DNA of 64,000 bases from Bacillota bacterium (GCA_023402845.1 JAEYFP010000030.1:1-64000); one strand, 5' to 3'; positions 51,073 through 60,049 are shown, counted from the first letter of the stretch. Translations and numbers: made by a program. Notes: generated from the letters alone by a model not told the origin.

Positions 51073-52926
51073 ATGAGCAGGAAATTTTTAATGGGTAATG
51101 AAGCGATCGGATTGGGTGCTTTGCATGCAGGTGTAAATCTTGTGTCAGGGTATCCGGGTACGCCTTCTACGGAAATATTGGAAACGATTGCAAGGGAACG
51201 GGAGAGCGTGAATCCCGCCGCCTATGTGGAGTGGTCAGTGAATGAGAAGGCAGGACTTGAGGTGGCTGCCGGAGCCTCCTATGGGGGTGCGAGAACACTT
51301 GTGACGATGAAACAGGTCGGTTTAAATGTGGCTGCCGATCCGCTCATGAGTCTTGCTTATGTGGGAGTCAAGGGCGGTATGGTCGTCGTATCCGCCGACG
51401 ATCCGGGGCCGATTTCCTCCCAGACGGAACAGGATACGAGGACGTTTGGGGCATTTTCCAAACTGCCGGTATTTGATCCATCCTCTCCTGAGGAAGCCTA
51501 TGAAATGATCCAGGCAGCTTTTACATATTCGGAAACATACCGGACACCGGTACTCTTTCGCCCGACGACGCGGGTCTGCCACGGCTGTGCTTCGGTCGAA
51601 GTAAAAGACAAACCGGTTTTACATGAACCGGAAGGTTTTATTAAGGATACGTCCAAATGGGTTATTTTTCCGCGGACCTCTTATTTGAATCACTTAAAAA
51701 TAGAAGAAAGAAATCCGAAAATTGGCGATGCATTTTCAGACAGTAAATGGAATCTGCTTTCGGGCCGGGGAAGAAAAGGGATCGCTGCCGGTGGGATCAG
51801 CTATGCCTACGCGGTGGAAGCGTTGAATGATCTTCAAAACGAACAGGATGTTAAAACAGGAGTTCCGTATAAGCTTTTCAAGGTTGGAACACCGTTTCCA
51901 TTTCCGGAGAAATTGGCGCTTGATTTTTTGGAAGGATTGGATGAGGTGCTTGTATTAGAGGAGCTGGACCCGGTCATCGAACGAGAGCTCATATTTTTAT
52001 GCGGAAAGCATCATTTAAATGTAACAATCAAAGGGAAACTGTCGGGTACGACGGCTGCTGCCGGAGAAAATTCGGTGGAGAGCTGTGCTGCTTATCTGAA
52101 GCTTTTTTTGGATTGTGCAGATCAAATAAATCTTGAAGTAGAACAGGAAGAGGCCCAAGTGCCGGCGTTGCCGGTGCGGCCGCCCGTTTTGTGTGCGGGA
52201 TGTCCGCACAGGGCGTCGTTTTATGCTGTAAAACAGGCAATGAAAGGTACGAAGTCGGTATTTTCCGGAGATATCGGGTGTTATACGCTGGGAAATGCGA
52301 TGCCGCTCGACATGGTAGATACGTGTCTGTGCATGGGGGCCGGAATTACGGTTGCGCAGGGGCTTCACAGAATTGAACCGAATGCGGTGAATTTTGCGTT
52401 TGTTGGTGATTCCACATTTTTTGCATCGGGAATAACCGGAATTGTAAATGCCGTATATAACGAGACGGAAATTGTGCTCGTCGTTCTGGACAATTCGACA
52501 ACAGCGATGACAGGACAGCAGGTACATCCCGGAACCGGACGGACGATGATGGGAAATGTTGTGGACAAGATCAGCATCGAGGCAATATTGCGTGCGGTAG
52601 GCATCAAATATGTGACGACGATCAATCCGTTTGAATTGGGAAATGCAGTTGCTGCAGTCAAGAATGCGGCGTCAAAACCGGGTGTCAAAGCTGTAATTTT
52701 CAAATCGCCCTGTATTGCGTTGATCAAATCGGCACCGAAGCTTGCGATCGACAGGGAAACATGCATCGGCTGCAAGCGGTGTATTAAAGAGTTAGGATGT
52801 CCGGCGATCATCAAGGATGAAAATAAAGTGAAAATTGACAGAAATCTGTGCTACGGCTGCGGGATCTGCACAGGGCTCTGTCCGGTGAATGCGATCGCAG
52901 TAGAGGAGGGGGCCGAACATGAGTAA
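51073..52926 (+). CDS. iorA: Indolepyruvate:ferredoxin oxidoreductase, alpha subunit
   Basis: Oxidatively decarboxylates arylpyruvates (from Trp, Phe, Tyr) to arylacetyl-CoA, reducing ferredoxin. 617 aa: the N-terminal pyrimidine domain begins FLMGNEAIGLGALHAGVNLV and has YPGTPSTEI, the TPP-binding domain has GDIGCYTLG and FVGDSTFFASGI, and two [4Fe-4S] motifs close the protein: CIGCKRCIKELGCP and CYGCGICTGLCP. All eight cysteines are present. GAGGGGACAG precedes ATG 51073. The stop overlaps iorB by eight bases. Confidence 0.97.
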   Translation: MSRKFLMGNEAIGLGALHAGVNLVSGYPGTPSTEILETIARERESVNPAAYVEWSVNEKAGLEVAAGASYGGARTLVTMKQVGLNVAADPLMSLAYVGVKGGMVVVSADDPGPISSQTEQDTRTFGAFSKLPVFDPSSPEEAYEMIQAAFTYSETYRTPVLFRPTTRVCHGCASVEVKDKPVLHEPEGFIKDTSKWVIFPRTSYLNHLKIEERNPKIGDAFSDSKWNLLSGRGRKGIAAGGISYAYAVEALNDLQNEQDVKTGVPYKLFKVGTPFPFPEKLALDFLEGLDEVLVLEELDPVIERELIFLCGKHHLNVTIKGKLSGTTAAAGENSVESCAAYLKLFLDCADQINLEVEQEEAQVPALPVRPPVLCAGCPHRASFYAVKQAMKGTKSVFSGDIGCYTLGNAMPLDMVDTCLCMGAGITVAQGLHRIEPNAVNFAFVGDSTFFASGITGIVNAVYNETEIVLVVLDNSTTAMTGQQVHPGTGRTMMGNVVDKISIEAILRAVGIKYVTTINPFELGNAVAAVKNAASKPGVKAVIFKSPCIALIKSAPKLAIDRETCIGCKRCIKELGCPAIIKDENKVKIDRNLCYGCGICTGLCPVNAIAVEEGAEHE

Positions 52927-53518
52927 GAGCTGCTTGTTATGCGGTGTCGGAGGTCAGGGAACAGTGCTTGCGTCCCGATTGATCGCGGCTTCCGCTATGG
53001 AAAAGGGACAAATGGCACGCACGGCCGAGACAATCGGAATGGCGCAGCGCGGCGGCTGTGTTGTGAGTCATGTGCGCATCGGCGAACAAATCGCTTCGCC
53101 GTTGATTCCGAAAGGAAAGGCAGATGTATTGATCGGTTTTGAACCCGCCGAGGCGGTGAGGAATCTTTGCTATTTAAAAAAGGACGGGATTGTGATTGTC
53201 AATAAAAAGGCGATTGCGCCGGTAACGGCTTCCTTAAGTGAAGCCGTTTATACAGGCGATGAAATGCTTGCTTATTTACAGAAGCATGTCAAGCGGCTGA
53301 TCCTTGTGGATGGCGATTCCATTTGCGTAAGGTGCGGTTCCTTAAAGGTCTTAAATATCGTGCTGCTCGGTGCGGCAGTTGCGACGGGAGAGCTTGGTGT
53401 CAGCCTTGCTGAGGTGGAGCAGGCGATTCATTCGAAGGTAAATAAAAAATTTCATGAAATGAACAAAAAGGCACTGGCGGCAGGGGCTGCGCTGATTGTG
53501 TCCGGGCAGACGACATAA
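52919..53518 (+). CDS. iorB: Indolepyruvate:ferredoxin oxidoreductase, beta subunit
   Basis: Gamma-type domain of the 2-oxoacid oxidoreductase, partner of IorA. 199 aa with CGVGGQGTVLASRLIAASAM at the start and AQRGGCVVSHVRIG near 44-57, the usual CoA/contact segments. The start overlaps iorA by eight bases, and GAGGAGGGGG lies just upstream. With paaK next, the products could be turned into free arylacetates with energy gain. Confidence 0.96.
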   Translation: MSKSCLLCGVGGQGTVLASRLIAASAMEKGQMARTAETIGMAQRGGCVVSHVRIGEQIASPLIPKGKADVLIGFEPAEAVRNLCYLKKDGIVIVNKKAIAPVTASLSEAVYTGDEMLAYLQKHVKRLILVDGDSICVRCGSLKVLNIVLLGAAVATGELGVSLAEVEQAIHSKVNKKFHEMNKKALAAGAALIVSGQTT

Positions 53519-53565
53519 TGTCCCCCTGAAACAGAGAAAAAATAGAGAACTATGAGAAAGAGGAA

Positions 53566-54804
53566 ATGATCGTGAAGATGACACAGACACAGCTTGATAT
53601 GCTGAAAATGCAATTAAAAAGGGTGATGAAGCACAGTCCCTTCTATCAGGAAAAATTAAAAGGGTTTGATGTAGACGGCATACGCTGCCAGGAAGATTTC
53701 GAAAAGCTTCCTTTTACATGGAAAGGTGATCTGCGTGAAGCATACCCCCTTGGTTTGATGGCTGTGCCGGAAAAGGAAATCGTCAGGATCCATTCTTCTT
53801 CCGGAACGACCGGTACGCCGATTATTATTCCCTATACGCAAAAGGATGTGGACGACTGGGCGGTGATGTTTGCCAGAAGCTATGAAATGGCGGGTATTAC
53901 GAATTTGGATCGGATCCAGATTACGCCGGGATATGGCTTGTGGACAGCCGGAATCGGTTTCCAGAACGGAGCGGAGAAGCTTGGTGCGATGGTAATTCCG
54001 ATGGGGCCGGGCAACACGGATAAGCAACTCCGCATGATGATTGATTTAAAGTCTACGGTGCTGTGTGCGACCTCCTCTTACGCGCTGCTTTTGGCGGAGG
54101 AAATTGCGAAGCGGGGAATCGGCGGACAGATTCATTTAAAAAAGGGTGTAATTGGATCGGAACGCTGGGGTGATAAAATGCGTGCCCGTATCGCAAGAGA
54201 ACTTGGCGTCAGCCTTTATGATATTTACGGACTGACAGAGATTTACGGACCGGGCATTGCGATCAATTGTGATCATAGCAAAGCCATGCATTATTGGGAT
54301 GATTATATTTACATAGAAATCCTTGATCCAAAAACCGGAGTGCCGGTAGCTGATGGAGAGATCGGAGAAATCGTTATCACAACGCTTGTCAAGGAGGGCG
54401 CGCCGCTTATCCGTTACCGTACACATGATTTATCAAGATTTGTGCCGGGAGATTGTCCTTGCGGTTCGAAGCATCCAAGGATTGATACGCTGATCGGCAG
54501 AACCGATGATATGGTTAAGGTGAAGGGCTGCAATATTTTCCCGAGCCAGGTGGAGGATGTGATCAAGGAGGTGGAAGGCGCTTCGAGCGAGTACCAGATT
54601 ATGATCGATCACTTAGAGGGTAAGGATATTCTGACGATTTTTATTGAAGTGAAGCCGGAGGCAGATCAGATGGAAACGGCCCATGAGCTTGCGGGTCTGT
54701 TTAAATTGAAAATCGGAATGACGCCGCTTGTAAAGCCTGTCGATATCGGCGAGCTCCCAAGAAGTGAAAAAAAATCAACACGGGTATTTGATAACCGGTA
54801 TTAG
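53566..54804 (+). CDS. paaK: Phenylacetate-CoA ligase family protein
   Basis: AMP-forming acyl-CoA ligase of the PaaK group, 412 aa. The phosphate loop SSSGTTGTPIIIPYT (about 75), YDIYGLTEIYGPG (about 220), and RYRTHDL (about 285) are family motifs. GAAAGAGG precedes ATG 53566. Beside iorAB it may run in the direction arylacetyl-CoA plus AMP and pyrophosphate to arylacetate plus ATP, or activate aryl acids taken up; the direction is inferred. In archaea and Clostridia an ior-ligase pairing marks aromatic amino acid fermentation. Confidence 0.92.
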   Translation: MIVKMTQTQLDMLKMQLKRVMKHSPFYQEKLKGFDVDGIRCQEDFEKLPFTWKGDLREAYPLGLMAVPEKEIVRIHSSSGTTGTPIIIPYTQKDVDDWAVMFARSYEMAGITNLDRIQITPGYGLWTAGIGFQNGAEKLGAMVIPMGPGNTDKQLRMMIDLKSTVLCATSSYALLLAEEIAKRGIGGQIHLKKGVIGSERWGDKMRARIARELGVSLYDIYGLTEIYGPGIAINCDHSKAMHYWDDYIYIEILDPKTGVPVADGEIGEIVITTLVKEGAPLIRYRTHDLSRFVPGDCPCGSKHPRIDTLIGRTDDMVKVKGCNIFPSQVEDVIKEVEGASSEYQIMIDHLEGKDILTIFIEVKPEADQMETAHELAGLFKLKIGMTPLVKPVDIGELPRSEKKSTRVFDNRY

Positions 54805-54817
54805 AAAGTGATGTCTC

Positions 54818-56152
54818 ATGAACCTGGATATGACAAAGGGCTCGCCCTTGAAGCTGATATTGAAATTTACGTTTCCGCTTGTGATAGGAAATGTCTTTCA
54901 GCAATTTTATAGTATGGTTGATGCTATTATCGTAGGACGTTTTATTAGTGTGAAGGCGCTGGCGGCTGTTGGAGCTACAGGCATGATCAGCTTTTTAATT
55001 TTAGGCTTTGCAACTGGGATCACATCAGGCTTTACTGTGCTGACTGCTCAGAAATTCGGCGCGGGAGATATTGAGGGCGTAAAAAAAAGTGTTGGTTCCG
55101 CAGCAATTCTATCTGCTATTGTCACAGTTGTGATAACATTCTTAAGTATTGCAGGGATGAACTGGTTGCTTCGGATTTTGAATACGCCTGAGGATATCTT
55201 CCAAATGTCCTATGATTTTATTATCACTATTTGTATCGGGATTTTTGCAAGCGTCCTGTATAATTTGATGGCCAGTCTGCTCAGAGCGGTCGGAAACAGT
55301 GTTGTACCGCTTGTATTTCTGATTATTTCGGTGCTGCTCAATGTGGCTCTTGATTTGCTGCTGATCATCAATCTGCATATGGGAGTGACGGGCGCCGCTA
55401 TTGCAACCGTAGTGTCACAGGCAGTTTCAGGCATAGCATGCCTGATTTATGTAATAAAAAAAGTTCCTGTCCTTTGCATTAAAAAGGAAGACTGGAAGCT
55501 TCATGAAAATTATGCGAAAACGCAGATGTTCATTGGCCTGCCGATGGCACTGCAATTTTCTATTACGGCAATTGGAGCTCTGATGCTGCAAGGTGCTTTG
55601 AATATTCTCGGCTCTACGGCAATCGCCGCTTATACGGCGGCAGGGAAAGCGGATCAGCTGCTGACACAGCCGTTTGTTGCGATTGGCATGACAATGGCTA
55701 CTTATTCTGCCCAGAATTACGGTGTAAACAATATCAGACGAATCAGGCAGGGAACAATCATTAGTTGTGTGATTACCGTTATTTATGCTGTTTTGATTGC
55801 ATATGCTGCCAATGCTTTTATCGATGAGATCATGTGTCTGTTTGTGGACGGCAATATTTCAGAGATTCTTGCATATGGAAGGACCTATATTTGGGTTGTA
55901 TCGGTGTTTTATATTCCGCTAGGATTAATTTATATTTTTAGAAATATTATGCAGGGAATGGGTTTTCCAATGCTGCCTATGATGGCTGGAGTAATGGAGC
56001 TGATCGGACGCGGAGTTGTAGCGACAATTGCGGCGCGGTTTTTAAGCTTTGAAGGAATCACTGCTTCTAATCCTGCAGCCTGGATTTTGGCTGACTTGCT
56101 GCTGATTCCAGCTTATTTCTATACGATGAAAAAAGTTACAAAACCGGTGTAA
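54818..56152 (+). CDS. MATE-family efflux transporter
   Basis: 444 aa with twelve predicted spans in two similar halves. FPLVIGNVFQQFYSMVDAIIVGRFI near residue 20 and the second-half GLPMALQFSITAIGALMLQ are typical for MATE. Such proteins exchange cations or small molecules against sodium or protons. GAAAGTGATG precedes ATG 54818. It lies 13 bases after paaK on the same strand, so it may export an acid or amine made by the ior-paaK cassette; this is a guess from position. Confidence 0.92.
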   Translation: MNLDMTKGSPLKLILKFTFPLVIGNVFQQFYSMVDAIIVGRFISVKALAAVGATGMISFLILGFATGITSGFTVLTAQKFGAGDIEGVKKSVGSAAILSAIVTVVITFLSIAGMNWLLRILNTPEDIFQMSYDFIITICIGIFASVLYNLMASLLRAVGNSVVPLVFLIISVLLNVALDLLLIINLHMGVTGAAIATVVSQAVSGIACLIYVIKKVPVLCIKKEDWKLHENYAKTQMFIGLPMALQFSITAIGALMLQGALNILGSTAIAAYTAAGKADQLLTQPFVAIGMTMATYSAQNYGVNNIRRIRQGTIISCVITVIYAVLIAYAANAFIDEIMCLFVDGNISEILAYGRTYIWVVSVFYIPLGLIYIFRNIMQGMGFPMLPMMAGVMELIGRGVVATIAARFLSFEGITASNPAAWILADLLLIPAYFYTMKKVTKPV

Positions 56153-56163
56153 AGAGAAAACAC

Positions 56164-56192
56164 TTGACACTAGTTGCTTTTTTGTGTATGAT
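56164..56192 (+). promoter_or_regulatory. Promoter of ylxM-ffh
   Basis: TTGACA (56164-56169), 17 bases, TATGAT (56187-56192). It begins 12 bases after the MATE stop and resets transcription for the SRP genes. Confidence 0.88.
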
Positions 56193-56235
56193 AGAGCATG
56201 TGCCAGTGAAAATGCGGCGACGGAAAGCTTATAAT

Positions 56236-56568
56236 ATGGAAAAGATTGTTGAACAAAATTTATTATATGACTTTTATGGAGAGCTTTTGACGGAGCATCA
56301 GCGTAAGATTTATGAGGATGCGGTCTATGGAGATTTATCCTTATCAGAGCTTGCTGCTGAATACGGGATTACAAGACAGGGCGTACATGATCTGCTGAGG
56401 CGGTGTGATAAACTGCTTGCGGGGTATGAAGAAAAGCTGCATCTGCTGGAAAAGTTTAATCAGACAAAACGGCTTACTGCCGAAATTCATAAATTGGTAA
56501 AACAGAGAGATCCAAAAGTTTTTTGTGAAATTGAAAGGCTGACAGAGCAGATTTTGCAGATACTTTGA
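56236..56568 (+). CDS. ylxM: YlxM family SRP-associated helix-turn-helix protein
   Basis: 110 aa from ATG 56236. The long frame from 56164 is rejected: its TTG is the -35 box of the promoter. A sigma-70 region-4-like helix-turn-helix is at about 17-60 (LTEHQRKIYEDAVYGDLSL, ELAAEYGITRQGVHDLLRR). YlxM binds or modulates the SRP in Firmicutes and is almost always next to ffh. The ribosome site (CGGAAAG) is weak, so low expression or a coupled mechanism is likely. Confidence 0.92.
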   Translation: MEKIVEQNLLYDFYGELLTEHQRKIYEDAVYGDLSLSELAAEYGITRQGVHDLLRRCDKLLAGYEEKLHLLEKFNQTKRLTAEIHKLVKQRDPKVFCEIERLTEQILQIL

Positions 56569-56607
56569 GTAATCGGAAGAACAGACTGACAGACGGAGTT
56601 TATATCA

Positions 56608-57960
56608 ATGGCATTTGAAAGTTTAACTGAAAAATTACAAAATGTATTTAAGAATTTACGAAGCAAGGGAAGGCTGACGGAGGCCGACGTGAAGGCGGCG
56701 CTTAAGGAAGTTAAGCTGGCATTGCTCGAGGCCGATGTCAATTTTAAGGTCGTAAAGCAGTTTGTTAAGGCTGTTGAAGAACGTGCGGTCGGACAGGATG
56801 TTATGAACGGGCTGAATCCCGGGCAGATGGTTATCAAAATCGTCAACGAAGAAATGGTTTCCCTGATGGGAAGCGAGACGACTGAAATCAGCTTACAGCC
56901 GGGCAAAGCAATTACCGTCATTATGATGTGTGGTCTGCAGGGGGCCGGCAAGACGACAACAACTGCTAAGATTGCGGGAAAGCTCAAATTAAAAGGGAAG
57001 AAATGCCTGCTTGCGGCTTGTGATGTCTACCGTCCCGCGGCAATCAGACAGCTTCAGATAAACGGTGAAAAGCAGGGTGTCGAGGTATTTTCGATGGGTG
57101 ATCAACATCAGCCTGTAAATATCGCGAAGGCAGCATTGGAACATGCCGTAAAGAACGGACACAACGTTGTGATTTTGGATACGGCAGGACGCCTTCAGAT
57201 CGATGAAGAGATGATGAAGGAACTGCAGGAGATCAAGGAACATCTGAACGTTCATCAGACGCTGCTCGTTGTCGATGCGATGACGGGACAGGAAGCTGTC
57301 AACGTAGCTAAGAGCTTTGACGAGCAGATCGGTGTAGACGGCATTATTTTATCCAAGATGGACGGCGATGCGAGAGGCGGTGCGGCACTTTCCGTAAAGG
57401 CAGTAACCGGTAAGCCGATTGTATATGTCGGTATGGGTGAGAAGCTGTCGGATCTGGAGCAGTTTTATCCGGATCGTATGGCGAGCAGGATCCTTGGTAT
57501 GGGTGATATATTGACACTCATAGAAAAAGCACAGCTTGATGTCGATGAAGATAAAGAAAAGCAGATGGCCCAGAAGCTGAAAAAGGGCAAGTTTGATTTT
57601 GAGGATTATCTGGAAAGCATGAACCAAATGAAAAAAATGGGTGGTCTTTCCAGCGTTATGAATATGATGCCGGGGCTTGGCATGGGTGTCAAGACGAGCG
57701 ATATCGAGTCTATGGTCGATGAGAAAAAGCTTGCAAGAACGGAAGCGATCGTGCTTTCGATGACGCTGAAGGAACGTCAGAATCCGGAGCTGCTGAATCC
57801 AAGCAGGAAGCACAGAATAGCAAAGGGGGCAGGCGTGGATATCGCCGAAGTGAATCGCCTTGTGAAGCAGTTTGAGCAGTCCAGAAAAATGATGAAGCAG
57901 TTGCCCGGTATGATGGGTGGATTGGGTGGTAAAAAGGGCAGATTTAAAATGCCTTTTTGA
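56608..57960 (+). CDS. ffh: Signal recognition particle GTPase Ffh
   Basis: Binds signal sequences and 4.5S/SRP RNA and delivers ribosomes to FtsY. 450 aa: N domain (1-90), G domain with GLQGAGKTTTTAKIA (about 112-126), DTAGRLQ, SKMDGDARGG, and a Met-rich M domain (about 330-450, MNQMKKMGGLSSVMNMMPG and MKQLPGMMGGLGG). Length is normal. GACGGAGTTTATATCA precedes ATG 56608. rpsP follows after 74 bases. Confidence 0.98.
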   Translation: MAFESLTEKLQNVFKNLRSKGRLTEADVKAALKEVKLALLEADVNFKVVKQFVKAVEERAVGQDVMNGLNPGQMVIKIVNEEMVSLMGSETTEISLQPGKAITVIMMCGLQGAGKTTTTAKIAGKLKLKGKKCLLAACDVYRPAAIRQLQINGEKQGVEVFSMGDQHQPVNIAKAALEHAVKNGHNVVILDTAGRLQIDEEMMKELQEIKEHLNVHQTLLVVDAMTGQEAVNVAKSFDEQIGVDGIILSKMDGDARGGAALSVKAVTGKPIVYVGMGEKLSDLEQFYPDRMASRILGMGDILTLIEKAQLDVDEDKEKQMAQKLKKGKFDFEDYLESMNQMKKMGGLSSVMNMMPGLGMGVKTSDIESMVDEKKLARTEAIVLSMTLKERQNPELLNPSRKHRIAKGAGVDIAEVNRLVKQFEQSRKMMKQLPGMMGGLGGKKGRFKMPF

Positions 57961-58034
57961 AACAGTCGGCGGTATCATGCCGATATAGATTTATCCGCGC
58001 AGGCGGAAACATATTAAATATGGAGGTGAAAGAG

Positions 58035-58280
58035 ATGGCAGTAAAGATCAGATTAAGAAGAATGGGACAAAAAAAGGCTCCTTTTTATAGAATCGTAGTT
58101 GCTGATGCAAGATCTCCCCGTGACGGAAAATGTATCGAGGAAATCGGAACCTACGATCCTAACAATGATCCCAGTACATTCCATGTAAATGAAGAACTGG
58201 CTAAGAAGTGGTTAGCAAACGGCGCACAGCCTACAGAAGTAGTGAGCAAGATTTTCAAATTAGCCGGAATCGAAAAATAG
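58035..58280 (+). CDS. rpsP: Ribosomal protein S16
   Basis: 81 aa, beginning with the highly conserved VKIRLRRMGQKKAPFYRIVV. ATG 58035 (GGAGGTGAAAGAG upstream) replaces a longer frame that overlaps the ffh end. Order rpsP-khpA follows the standard rpsP-ylqC arrangement. Confidence 0.98.
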   Translation: MAVKIRLRRMGQKKAPFYRIVVADARSPRDGKCIEEIGTYDPNNDPSTFHVNEELAKKWLANGAQPTEVVSKIFKLAGIEK

Positions 58281-58301
58281 GACTGCTTTGGAGGTGCCAG
58301 A

Positions 58302-58532
58302 ATGAAAGAGTTAGTAGAAGTAATTGCAAAATCGCTTGTAGAAAATCCGAACGAGGTAGTTGTTACCGAAAAGGAAGATGACAGGACGATCGTTATTGAG
58401 CTGCGCGTGGCACAGTCTGACATGGGTAAAGTCATCGGAAAGCAGGGACGTATTGCAAAGGCAATTCGTTCTGTTGTGAAAGCAGCATCCGCCAAGGAAA
58501 GCAAAAAAGTAATAGTAGATATTGTTCAGTAA
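58302..58532 (+). CDS. khpA: KH-domain RNA-binding protein KhpA
   Basis: 76 aa, one KH domain with the GxxG loop GKQG in MGKVIGKQGRIAKAIR. Binds RNA and, with KhpB, affects cell size and division in Gram-positives. TTTGGAGGTGCC precedes ATG 58302. It ends just before a terminator and a dispersed repeat, after which rimM begins. Confidence 0.95.
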   Translation: MKELVEVIAKSLVENPNEVVVTEKEDDRTIVIELRVAQSDMGKVIGKQGRIAKAIRSVVKAASAKESKKVIVDIVQ

Positions 58533-58553
58533 TTCAGACAATACGGGAAAAGA

Positions 58554-58590
58554 CATTGCAGACCGGCAGTATGCTGATCTGCAATTTTTT
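58554..58590 (+). terminator. Terminator between khpA and rimM
   Basis: CATTGCAGA (58554-58562) pairs with TCTGCAAT (58578-58585), with a further CAG/CTG pair in the loop, and is followed by six T. It splits the usual rpsP-rimM-trmD operon. Confidence 0.8.
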
Positions 58591-58592
58591 CA

Positions 58593-58660
58593 TTATATAG
58601 GAAATTTTTGAATTTCCTATATAATAAAATTTTATGCGCAGCTACGCGCGCGGAACAAAA
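58593..58660 (+). repeat. Dispersed repeat, copy 2, upstream of rimM
   Basis: Nearly the same 68 bases as 526-593: the TTATATAGGAAATT/AATTTCCTATATAA hairpin, TAAAATTTTA, a GCGCAGC/GCGCGCGG hairpin and GGAACAAAA. It ends three bases before rimM's AAGGAG site, and carries a TATAAT at 58620-58625 that could serve as a -10 box, though no good -35 is seen. Confidence 0.85.
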
Positions 58661-58673
58661 AGGAGATCGACGT

Positions 58674-59180
58674 ATGGAGTCTTTGCTGCAGGTGGGGATT
58701 ATCTCCTCCACGCATGGCGTTCGGGGCGAGGTAAAAGTATTTCCGACCACGGATGACAGTAACCGATTTAAGAATTTAAAGGAAGTGCTGCTCGACACAG
58801 GAAAGGAGCAGCTTCCTATGAAAATAGAACAGGTAAAGTTTTTTAAACAATTTGTGATCCTGAAATTTGAAGGCATCGACAATATCAATGATATTGAAAA
58901 ACATAAGGGGAAGAGCCTGTATGTGACAAGGGAACATGCTGTCAAATTGAAAAAGGACGAGTATTATATCGCGGATCTGATCGGAATTTGCGTATTGGAT
59001 GAGTCGGGCGGGGAATTAGGCACACTGACCGACGTGATGGAGACCGGAGCAAATGATGTCTATGTCATTGCGATGAAAGACGGCAGGGAGCTTCTTCTGC
59101 CGGCGATCAGGCAGTGCATTTTAGAGGTCGACATTGAAAAAATGAAGATGAAGGTACATTTGCTGGAGGGACTTTTATAA
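58674..59180 (+). CDS. rimM: Ribosome maturation factor RimM
   Basis: Assists 30S head assembly through S19. ATG 58674 is chosen (AAGGAG eight bases upstream); the longer frame from 58608 begins in the repeat. 168 aa: RimM N-domain (about 5-88, QVGIISSTHGVRGEVKVFPTT) and PRC-barrel (about 95-165, YYIADLIGICVLDESG). The stop is directly followed by the trmD start. Confidence 0.96.
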   Translation: MESLLQVGIISSTHGVRGEVKVFPTTDDSNRFKNLKEVLLDTGKEQLPMKIEQVKFFKQFVILKFEGIDNINDIEKHKGKSLYVTREHAVKLKKDEYYIADLIGICVLDESGGELGTLTDVMETGANDVYVIAMKDGRELLLPAIRQCILEVDIEKMKMKVHLLEGLL

Positions 59181-59921
59181 ATGAATTTTCATATATTGAC
59201 GCTGTTTCCGGATATGGTGACGCAAGGCTTAAATACGAGCATTATCGGACGGGCGATCGAAAATAAGCTGCTTTCCATTGAGGCGGTTGATATCCGTGAT
59301 TATGCGTTTAACAAGCATCATAAGGTGGACGATTATCCTTACGGCGGCGGCGCGGGAATGCTGATGCAGGCGGAGCCGGTCTACCTCGCTTTTGAAGCCG
59401 TTAAAGAAAAAATCGAAGCGCGCGGTGAAGAGGACATGGATGCTCAGGAAAATCTGTTCGATACGGCCGGACACGAAGAAAAAAAGCTGCGGGTTGTGTA
59501 TCTTACCCCTCAGGGAAGTGTTTTTCGCCAGCCGATGGCTGAGGAGCTTGCGAAGGAAGAGGATCTGATCTTACTCTGCGGACATTATGAGGGCATTGAC
59601 GAACGCGTGCTCGAAGAAATTGTGACGGATTATGTGTCGGTCGGCGACTATGTTTTGACCGGCGGCGAGCTTCCGGCGATGGTTCTGGTCGATGCAGTCG
59701 CACGGCTCGTTCCCGGTGTGCTCAACAACGATGTCTCGGCGGAATTTGAATCCTTTCAGGATAATCTGTTAGAATATCCGCAGTATTCAAGGCCGGAGGT
59801 ATGGCATGGCAAAGCGGTTCCCGAGGTGCTTCTTTCCGGGCATCATGCCAATATAGAAAAATGGAGGCGTGAGCAGTCGCTGATCCGAACAAAGGAACGC
59901 AGACCGGATTTGTTGAATTAA
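59181..59921 (+). CDS. trmD: tRNA (guanine37-N1)-methyltransferase TrmD
   Basis: Methylates G37 of tRNAs next to the anticodon, with SAM. 246 aa; the trefoil-knot motifs LLCGHYEGIDERV, SVGDYVLTGGELPAMVLVDAVARLVPGVL are present. An acidic insert of about 25 residues (about 78-102, EARGEEDMDAQENLFDTAGH) lies between knot strands where many TrmDs are shorter. Starts directly after rimM's stop, so it is coupled to it. Confidence 0.97.
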   Translation: MNFHILTLFPDMVTQGLNTSIIGRAIENKLLSIEAVDIRDYAFNKHHKVDDYPYGGGAGMLMQAEPVYLAFEAVKEKIEARGEEDMDAQENLFDTAGHEEKKLRVVYLTPQGSVFRQPMAEELAKEEDLILLCGHYEGIDERVLEEIVTDYVSVGDYVLTGGELPAMVLVDAVARLVPGVLNNDVSAEFESFQDNLLEYPQYSRPEVWHGKAVPEVLLSGHHANIEKWRREQSLIRTKERRPDLLN

Positions 59922-59944
59922 TAAAATTTAAGGCAGTGCTTGCA

Positions 59945-60049
59945 TTTATGATGAAATTATGGTAAAGTATAATACGTTGTGAGAAAAGGAGACGGTCCTC
60001 TGTTCACCATAGCGGGATTAAGAACGTCCGGAAATTAAGGAGGTCACAC
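59945..60049 (+). promoter_or_regulatory. rplS promoter and structured L19 leader
   Basis: TATAAT at 59968-59973 has only a weak -35 (TTTATG at 59945). In the leader, ACGTT (59974-59978) pairs with AACGT (60023-60027), enclosing AGGA/TCCT (59987-59999) and a third arm near 60000-60018. The shape and place match an L19 leader, an autoregulatory element described upstream of rplS in Firmicutes; the match is by position and look, without an Rfam search. Confidence 0.5.

Noticed and set aside
56164..56235. Upstream start for ylxM at TTG 56164
   Set aside because: That TTG is the first half of the -35 box of a near-consensus promoter; the added 24 residues are not family-like.
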